From: a virus | DNA length: 37,718 bases | IMG/VR virus record: IMGVR_UViG_3300037502_003419 | Coordinates: 1 to 37,718 of that record | Reading direction: 5' to 3' (one strand) | In this document: positions 33,021 through 37,718 of the stretch, piece by piece | How the letters are laid out: each line of letters starts with the position of its first letter | Numbering within the stretch: the stretch's first letter is position 1 | Translations under genes and position numbers: made by a program | Notes under the pieces: generated by a model | The model's database searches: none | What the model was told of the DNA's origin: nothing | Seen by the model: only the letters and a program-made list of their open reading frames with translations

Positions 33021-33090
33021 TATACGCGCGCATATACACGCCCACGATGCTTTACTACTACTATTTTTTAATTTATTACTAAGTAGTAAA
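33021..33090. repeat. Alternating pyrimidine-purine tract and 9-bp inverted repeat in the VapE / VRR-NUC gap
   Basis: The 224-base gap (32965-33188) has no convincing gene. It holds 21 perfectly alternating pyrimidine-purine bases (33021-33041, beginning tatacgcgcgcatata), a sequence class that can adopt Z-DNA, then TTTACTACT (33051-33059) and its inverse AGTAGTAAA (33082-33090) around an AT-rich centre. Being beside the primase/helicase gene, it could be an origin or control site, but this is not shown. Confidence 0.4.
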
Positions 33091-33188
33091 AATCTTGTTC
33101 CTGTCATTCCCATAACACTAAAATATCGGTATTACCAAGGTTTCTAAGAGAACAACCATATGAAACAACCACGGAACAAGGAACTACT

Positions 33189-35546
33189 TTACTTAATTCG
33201 CTCGTAACAACGTTGCTTTCCGTAGATCGGAAAATTGGTTGTTCCGTTCTTGTTCCCTTTATACTTGTTCCAGTCACTAATTTTCTGCATAATGCCTGCA
33301 ATGGCATAGGAATCCCCAGGTTTCATGGTGGCGGCATCTTTACCGAAGCACTCACACCAAATTTCCATATTGCAGACAAGGGTGCGTTCTAACTTACCAG
33401 CACGGGACTCCCCGCCAAATTCACTACCGTTAAGGTAATTTCTACGCTCATATAAAGACATGGTGCTCCAGTCATCCGGCAAAAACGTATCAAGGTATGC
33501 GCGAACAAGACCCTCCCGTTCGTCACTTTCCATCGCATCTGCCTGTTCATTGGTAGCCAGTTGGACATCGCTACCTTCGAGATAGAGTTTTTCGCCCTTT
33601 CCGTAAAGCACTAGCGTTTCTGCCCAGATCTGTTCCACATCATAAACCGACATTTGCCATGCCTTCTTTTCACTTCCACCATTAATTCGTACTGGCCAGA
33701 ATCTTCGGTTACCGGTGATGTCTCGAAGAAATCCACTTTCTGCATTGGTTGAACCTACAATGATGCACTGACGAGGATGGCTTTCAACATTGACTCCATA
33801 ACTGGCACGATATTTATCATCAGACCTTGAAATAAATGATTTTACAACCTCCACATCTGTTTTTCGCATTCCAGCTAGTTCACCAAGTTCTAAGATCCAG
33901 TATCCTTGGAGTTTCTCTGGACCTGCTTTATCTTTCATATCTGTGAGTGTCAGACTGTCTGAAAACCAATCTCCTGCAAGTTTTGCAAAGAAGGTTGATT
34001 TACCAATGCCTTGTGGACCATTAAGAATTAGTACGCTATCAAACTTCGTTCCAGGATGATAAATGCGTGCTACTGCAGCCACCATCATCTTTCTTGTAAC
34101 GGCTCTGGTATAGGAGTTATCCGTTGCGTTGAAGTAATCGATAAGCAAAGATTCAACTCTATCAATTCCATCCCAATCCGATAAATTATCAAGGTATTCC
34201 TTTATAGGGTGATAGGCTCGTTCTGCTGCCACAGCAAGAGTCGCATCTTTTGTCTTGGTTGGGGAATAAATCCCATATTTATTGGAAAGGTAAACCTTAA
34301 GGGCGGCATTATCCGAGTCATTCCAACCACCCTTCATTTGATCCCAAGGTAGACCGTTTCTTGCATCGATTCCATCGCGGTGCCTGTTAAAAGCGATAGT
34401 TTCCAGTTCCGAATCGTTACGGATTATAAGGACAATATTATCGAGGGTATCCTTAATCTTGCCCTGTTTATCAAGTTCAAGGGCTGTTTGCCATGTATCC
34501 TCAGTAAAATCAACCGTTGCTTGTTCCATACGCTCTTTTGCAAACTGAGCCTTCACTTCATCATCTTTAATGGCAAGTTCACACATATTTATAAAAGATG
34601 GTAATTTACATGGTGGTGTATTCTCTGATGCTCTATCATCCAAACTACCAAACCTGTGAATACGGACAAGGTCAAAGGCATTTAGCAGCCGACCACTTGC
34701 AGGATCTGTTGCATGATGAGAATATGCAAACTTATCATCATAGAGTATGACTCCGGCACTTGAATCAGCTGGCATATAGTCGTACCGACCTGCCATTGCC
34801 GATGGCTCGTAGACAGCTTTCAAGAATTTTTCAATTGCAGCACTTACTGAATAAGTACGGCAAAAGGTGCCAACCACGCCTTCCTTAGAAAGCGGATCAG
34901 CTTGTTCTTTTAATGAACGTTCTATCACCTCGGATTGCCTAGAAGATACCGGCCAAGTACTTGTATCTCGCCAATCATCGTACTTATTTAGAAATACATC
35001 CGGGTCAAGGAGGGAGCCGTCTTTTTCTTCATAAACAAACACACCGTTTATTGAAGTGGACGGCCAATACATTAATCTTTCCGGTTCGTAGGTAGTGTCA
35101 TCAAATAGGTCGATACCGACTTCCTTGGCTACCATACGGCTGACTGCAGCATATTCTTCCTCTCCCACATCACGGGAAAGAGGAATAATAAGCCTAAGCC
35201 TTGGATTTTCTGGAGTATGCTTATGAGTAGAATAGATACAACACCGGTAAGGGAAGAAGGTACAGATTTCTTCCCAAATACCGCTTGTTCCATAATCCAT
35301 ATCAAGGGTTAGCATGGATCGTGATAGAATATTTCCTTTTTTACGTCTGCCATCTTTTAAGTGGCCACCAACAAATCCGCCCACATCCTTAATGGAATCC
35401 TGTCCGCCTTTTTTCATTTTCCGGTACTCTTCAACGGTTTCACTAGTTCGCTGGGTAGTCTTAACACGGGAGCAGAAATCTTCCCAGCTAAGATCGCTGT
35501 TTTTCCACTTTTTATCCATTCGGCTATTGCCGTATGCTATTTTCAT
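33189..35546 (-). CDS. VapE-type primase/helicase (virulence-associated protein E)
   Basis: This 785-residue replication protein has two parts. The N-terminal region looks primase-like: LDMD at 81-84, STHKH around 106-110 and RLRLIIPL at 116-123. The C-terminal VirE/SF3-like ATPase begins near 440 (YHPIKEYLDNLSDWDGIDRV), with Walker A GPQGIGKST at 510-518, Walker B in WILELGELAGM and a conserved arginine-rich GNRRFWPV. It probably starts phage DNA replication by unwinding and priming. Its ATG overlaps the upstream stop (ATGA). A 224-base gap with unusual sequence follows. Confidence 0.95.
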   Translation of the reverse strand: MKIAYGNSRMDKKWKNSDLSWEDFCSRVKTTQRTSETVEEYRKMKKGGQDSIKDVGGFVGGHLKDGRRKKGNILSRSMLTLDMDYGTSGIWEEICTFFPYRCCIYSTHKHTPENPRLRLIIPLSRDVGEEEYAAVSRMVAKEVGIDLFDDTTYEPERLMYWPSTSINGVFVYEEKDGSLLDPDVFLNKYDDWRDTSTWPVSSRQSEVIERSLKEQADPLSKEGVVGTFCRTYSVSAAIEKFLKAVYEPSAMAGRYDYMPADSSAGVILYDDKFAYSHHATDPASGRLLNAFDLVRIHRFGSLDDRASENTPPCKLPSFINMCELAIKDDEVKAQFAKERMEQATVDFTEDTWQTALELDKQGKIKDTLDNIVLIIRNDSELETIAFNRHRDGIDARNGLPWDQMKGGWNDSDNAALKVYLSNKYGIYSPTKTKDATLAVAAERAYHPIKEYLDNLSDWDGIDRVESLLIDYFNATDNSYTRAVTRKMMVAAVARIYHPGTKFDSVLILNGPQGIGKSTFFAKLAGDWFSDSLTLTDMKDKAGPEKLQGYWILELGELAGMRKTDVEVVKSFISRSDDKYRASYGVNVESHPRQCIIVGSTNAESGFLRDITGNRRFWPVRINGGSEKKAWQMSVYDVEQIWAETLVLYGKGEKLYLEGSDVQLATNEQADAMESDEREGLVRAYLDTFLPDDWSTMSLYERRNYLNGSEFGGESRAGKLERTLVCNMEIWCECFGKDAATMKPGDSYAIAGIMQKISDWNKYKGNKNGTTNFPIYGKQRCYERIK

Positions 35547-35977
35547 AGAGCCTCTACCTCCTCAAAATCCTTATTGAAATATCTGACCGGTTGCCTGCGT
35601 TTCTTTGCCTTTTCAATTTCAATACTCATGCCTTTTGAGATAACATCAACGAGTACCCATACTTCCTGGCATTTGCCCATAAGGATGATATTCATGAAAA
35701 TAGCAAGTTCACGTTCTTTCTCATTGGTATCATCCATAAACTGCGGAAATATAAGATGCGGAGCCAGAGGGATATTTCCTTTATCTAAGGCAAAACGGCA
35801 AAACTCCCTTGTCCGCTTATTATTTCTTTCGATATCCCCACTAAAAGGAGAGCAAATATATACGAGAGGCTTAAAGGCAGCTTTTGACGCTGCCTTTTCC
35901 TCACGAGTGACATTAGTAAGTGCCTCATGACAAGTTAAATCAATATAACCTTCCGAGTTTCTTATATCTATTCCCAT
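35543..35977 (-). CDS. DUF4406-like protein (nucleoside 2-deoxyribosyltransferase fold)
   Basis: ATG 35977 with GGAGGTG overlapping the upstream stop gives 144 residues; the frame extends to 35995 without a better SD. After an N-terminal segment of about 45 residues comes the Rossmann-like core: LVYICSPFSGDIERNNKRTR, GNIPLAPHLIFPQFMDD, REL-AIFMN and CQEVWVLVDVISKGMSIEIE. This pattern belongs to DUF4406/DUF7768 proteins related to nucleoside 2-deoxyribosyltransferases. It may act on nucleotides during phage replication; activity is not proven. Its stop overlaps the VapE start. Confidence 0.85.
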   Translation of the reverse strand: MGIDIRNSEGYIDLTCHEALTNVTREEKAASKAAFKPLVYICSPFSGDIERNNKRTREFCRFALDKGNIPLAPHLIFPQFMDDTNEKERELAIFMNIILMGKCQEVWVLVDVISKGMSIEIEKAKKRRQPVRYFNKDFEEVEAL

Positions 35978-35978
35978 A

Positions 35979-36761
35979 TCACACCTCCAACTCAATTTGC
36001 GGATAGATATCGTCCGCTTTCAGCTGTTCATAGATAAAGAGTCTGCCTTTTTGCGTCCATTTGGTATGAACTTTGGTGTGTTGTATTCCCCTACTATCTT
36101 CATAAATGTGTGTATTGGTTTTGGTGTATCCATTGGGAGCATATTTTTGATACAGAAGCCAAATATCACCTTGCTTAAACTGGATTCCTTTTTCATGTAG
36201 GTATTCATTCATACGGATTCCACTCCAGCCGTAGTCTTTGGCAATAACGGAAATATTTACGGCATCCTTGCATTTAAGAACCACATCGTAGTAAGTAGCT
36301 TTTGGTTTCATCTCAGCAATTTGCTGCTGTCCAATCGCAACAGCTACCTTGAGTTCCTTGTTCTTCTCTCGTTCTTCTTTAAGAGCAGTAAAAGCAGCAA
36401 TGGCAAGGTCGGGATTAGCAATCAAATCATCCGTTGCATACATGCCATGCTTTCGAATGGCGGGGAGCACCTCATTTGTAACCCAGCGTTTGAAATTCTT
36501 AGCTTTTGGCATTTTGCTTGAGAGGATAAGACTGTAAAGACCTGATTCGTTGATAGCAGTCATTGTTTGATTTCTACCGATGGCGTCACGAATCGTTACG
36601 TCACTTTTGTCCTCTTCATCTACATGGTCAATTAAAGCTTTGCGAGTGTTTGAGTAACCAAGAATATCAGCTACATCCTTACCGACAAAGTATGGCTGAC
36701 CGCCAATTGTAGTGGTACGTACATAGCCAAATTCTGCATTTTTGTAAATTTGTAATTCCAT
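35979..36761 (-). CDS. BRO-N / KilAC phage antirepressor-like protein
   Basis: This 260-residue protein has an N-terminal BRO-N domain (LQIYKNAEFGYVRTTTIGGQ, PYFVGKDVADILGYSNTRKA, INESGLYSLILSSKMPKAKN, WVTNEVLPAIRKHGMY), a coiled linker and a C-terminal KilAC/ANT domain (AVNISVIAKDYGWSGIRMNE, YLHEKGIQFKQGDIWLLYQK). Such proteins bind DNA and relieve repression in phages. The ATG has AAGGAGG at ideal spacing and lies downstream of motif copy C. No CI-like repressor target is present in the window, so its partner here is unclear. Confidence 0.93.
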   Translation of the reverse strand: MELQIYKNAEFGYVRTTTIGGQPYFVGKDVADILGYSNTRKALIDHVDEEDKSDVTIRDAIGRNQTMTAINESGLYSLILSSKMPKAKNFKRWVTNEVLPAIRKHGMYATDDLIANPDLAIAAFTALKEEREKNKELKVAVAIGQQQIAEMKPKATYYDVVLKCKDAVNISVIAKDYGWSGIRMNEYLHEKGIQFKQGDIWLLYQKYAPNGYTKTNTHIYEDSRGIQHTKVHTKWTQKGRLFIYEQLKADDIYPQIELEV

Positions 36762-36785
36762 TAGAATTACCTCCTTAATTTTTTT

Positions 36786-36836
36786 GGAGGTCTTGACCTC
36801 CTACCTGGTAGCCACAGGAGTTGGTCAAATCTGACG
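36786..36836 (-). promoter_or_regulatory. Three-copy structured motif, copy C, upstream of the BRO-N gene
   Basis: On the minus strand: CGTCAGATTTGACC, CTCCT, core GTGGCTACCAGGTAG, GGAGGTC, then GACCTCC. The GGAGGTC after the core can pair with the GACC/CTCC upstream or with the perfect complement just downstream (36786-36801), giving two competing hairpins. The first bases overlap the stop of the sigma-like gene. The SD of the antirepressor is a separate AAGGAGG about 20 bases further on. Confidence 0.6.
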
Positions 36837-37397
36837 ATTTTTATATTCTTGTTCCAATTTTTTTGTTGCTCGTTTTAACTTCTGGGTAATGTTGTTTTCA
36901 TCAGCACCTATGGAGCTGGCATATTCGCGGATTGACATCCCATTGATACGGACTGCAATATAGGCATCCGCCCACTCTGATTTCTTCACGAGAGTTTTGC
37001 GGATCCATTCGCAAATGGCCTCGCATTCATGATCTCTACTGCGTGTTTCATCATCGGAGGTTGTACAGAGATAATCCATAATGTTAAAAGACTCATCATC
37101 CGGTTCAGCTTGGATATATCCCCTCTTGCCATTTGATTTTTTCATTTTTGGGGTTGAATCAATTCGTCTGGTTTCCTTGCGCCAGTTGTTGTACTCCTTA
37201 CTGTTCATAAGGTCGAACATTTCCTGTACAGTCTCACAACGCTTTACTTCAGCCTTCTTTTCTGGCTTAGCCTCTGCAAGACGCATCTCATAGTCGATAT
37301 CCAGCATAACGCTGTAGTCTCCATCTGGAACCTCAATTGTGGTGTAATTCTTATGACCGTTTTTGATGTGCTCTCCATATAAAACTCGAATCTTCAT
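36825..37397 (-). CDS. Sigma-70 region 4-like regulator (190 aa)
   Basis: The N-terminal 110 residues begin MKIRVLYGEHIKNGHKNYTT and include a YEMRLAEAK then ETVQEMFDLMNSKEYNNWRK stretch. The C-terminal 70 residues look like a sigma region 4/HTH: DAYIAVRINGMSIREYASSI, GADENNITQKLKRATKKLEQ. Similar sigma-like proteins occur in Bacillota mobile elements and phages. It could regulate early transcription. The ATG has AAAGGA upstream. Its stop TGA lies within motif copy C, coupling its end with the control of the next gene. Confidence 0.8.
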   Translation of the reverse strand: MKIRVLYGEHIKNGHKNYTTIEVPDGDYSVMLDIDYEMRLAEAKPEKKAEVKRCETVQEMFDLMNSKEYNNWRKETRRIDSTPKMKKSNGKRGYIQAEPDDESFNIMDYLCTTSDDETRSRDHECEAICEWIRKTLVKKSEWADAYIAVRINGMSIREYASSIGADENNITQKLKRATKKLEQEYKNRQI

Positions 37398-37683
37398 AAA
37401 GTATTCCTTTCCGTCCCGTCATTGGGCGGCGGAATACAAAAAGAGCCTGTAGAGAAGATGACCACAGACTCCGCTTGTCCTAAAAATGGGCACACGAAAT
37501 CACGGTGGGAGCATCTTCATTCCAAACACAGTCTTTATCACTGTGTTCTGAACTCTTATGCATCCCGCCGTCCTAATGCGCATCTCGGACATTGAGATAT
37601 TATTGTTGGGCTTATTGGGCCCAGTTGGGTTTGTCCCTCAAAAGGGGATAAGCAGGCTGATTAAATAAATCTGTCGCTGCCTA
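37398..37683 (-). other. 286-base gap with five hairpins, possible structured RNA
   Basis: No convincing gene is seen; the best frame (37563-37480, 27 codons) has only a weak SD. Five stems line up on the minus strand: TGGGC/GCCCA (37607-37623), ATCTC/GAGAT (37582-37598), ACACAGT/ACTGTGT (37526-37546), AGTCTGT/ACAGGCT followed by CTTTTTG (37444-37470), and CCGCCC/GGGACGG with one bulge (37411-37429) just before the SD of the sigma-like gene. The fourth stem and T-run resemble a terminator. This could be a phage RNA or a leader that regulates the downstream gene. Confidence 0.5.
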
Positions 37684-37718
37684 TCATTTTGGTAAATTAT
37701 TTTCCACTTGTCTTTGTT
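37684..37718 (-). CDS. Small early phage protein, 3' part (continuation of the gene at 1-100)
   Basis: When base 1 is followed by base 37718 on the minus strand, the frame opened at 100 reads on as EQRQVENNLPK and ends at TGA (37686-37684). The split codon is GAA, made from base 1 and bases 37718-37717. This is the 3' end of the 44-residue gene only if the molecule is circular or the contig is circularly permuted. Confidence 0.5.
   Translation of the reverse strand, partial: QRQVENNLPK

Noticed and set aside
33104-33307. 67-codon frame overlapping the end of VapE
   Set aside because: It has no good SD, overlaps a certain gene in another frame and has no recognisable pattern.
21261-37492. 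Identical 14-mer cctaaaaatgggca at 21261-21274 and 37479-37492
   Set aside because: In a genome of this size one or more repeated 14-mers are expected by chance, and the contexts differ.
37480-37563. 27-codon ORF in the hairpin-rich gap (MHKSSEHSDKDCVW...)
   Set aside because: SD is weak, codons coincide with the hairpin stems and no family is known. I treat the gap as noncoding or RNA.
1-37718. tRNA genes, rRNA genes or CRISPR arrays
   Set aside because: I found no cloverleaf-like sequence and no regularly spaced identical repeats by eye; a tRNAscan or CRISPR search was not possible.

Overview
This window looks like the genome of a tailed siphovirus or prophage of a low- to mid-GC Bacillota host (Clostridia-, Erysipelothrix- or Streptococcus-like; the genus cannot be decided from the sequence). 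Strong AGGAGG ribosome-binding sites, frequent ATGA/TAATG overlaps and the order of HK97-type head genes support this. Every phage gene lies on the minus strand; the only plus-strand genes belong to an IS3-family insertion sequence. The gene set resembles the Bacillota prophages that carry a DUF2800 - DUF2815 - PolA - VapE - VRR-NUC - SNF2 - HNH - terminase - MetK - methyltransferase series.

Read on the minus strand, the map appears circular. A small gene that starts at 100 runs off the left edge and ends in frame at 37684 if base 1 is joined to base 37718. Starting at the early end, the order is: two small early genes (4374-3855); a DUF2800 Cas4/RecB-like nuclease; a DUF2815 Enc34-type ssDNA-binding protein; family A DNA polymerase; the junction gene; a hairpin-rich 286-base gap; a sigma-region-4-like regulator; a BRO-N antirepressor; a DUF4406-like protein; VapE primase/helicase; VRR-NUC nuclease; SNF2 helicase; and a DUF1492/ArpU-like late regulator (30707). 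A candidate late promoter and terminator follow at 30591-30705. Then come HNH endonuclease, terminase small subunit, S-adenosylmethionine synthetase, a ParB-fused adenine/N4 methyltransferase, a C5-cytosine methyltransferase, four small phage genes, and the terminase large subunit. A self-contained two-gene cassette (RHH protein plus unknown protein) sits between terminase and portal.

The structural genes run portal, ClpP-like protease, capsid, head fibre, connectors, major tail protein, tail chaperones G/GT, tape measure, Dit, tail endopeptidase (Tal), a TIM-barrel tail protein, and a small tail protein broken by the IS element. Holin and amidase finish the late region, and a strong terminator (4469-4497) separates them from the early region. 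I see no integrase, excisionase or CI-type repressor.

The most interesting signals outside the genes are: (1) a structured motif with core GTGGCTACYAGGTAG, present three times, always in gaps of the early/replication region, and once carrying the Shine-Dalgarno of the next gene; (2) the RHH cassette with its own consensus promoter, a 16-bp inverted-repeat operator and a terminator; (3) a late-promoter candidate with four phased TTGCA boxes followed by a short palindromic terminator; (4) the hairpin-rich gap at 37398-37683.
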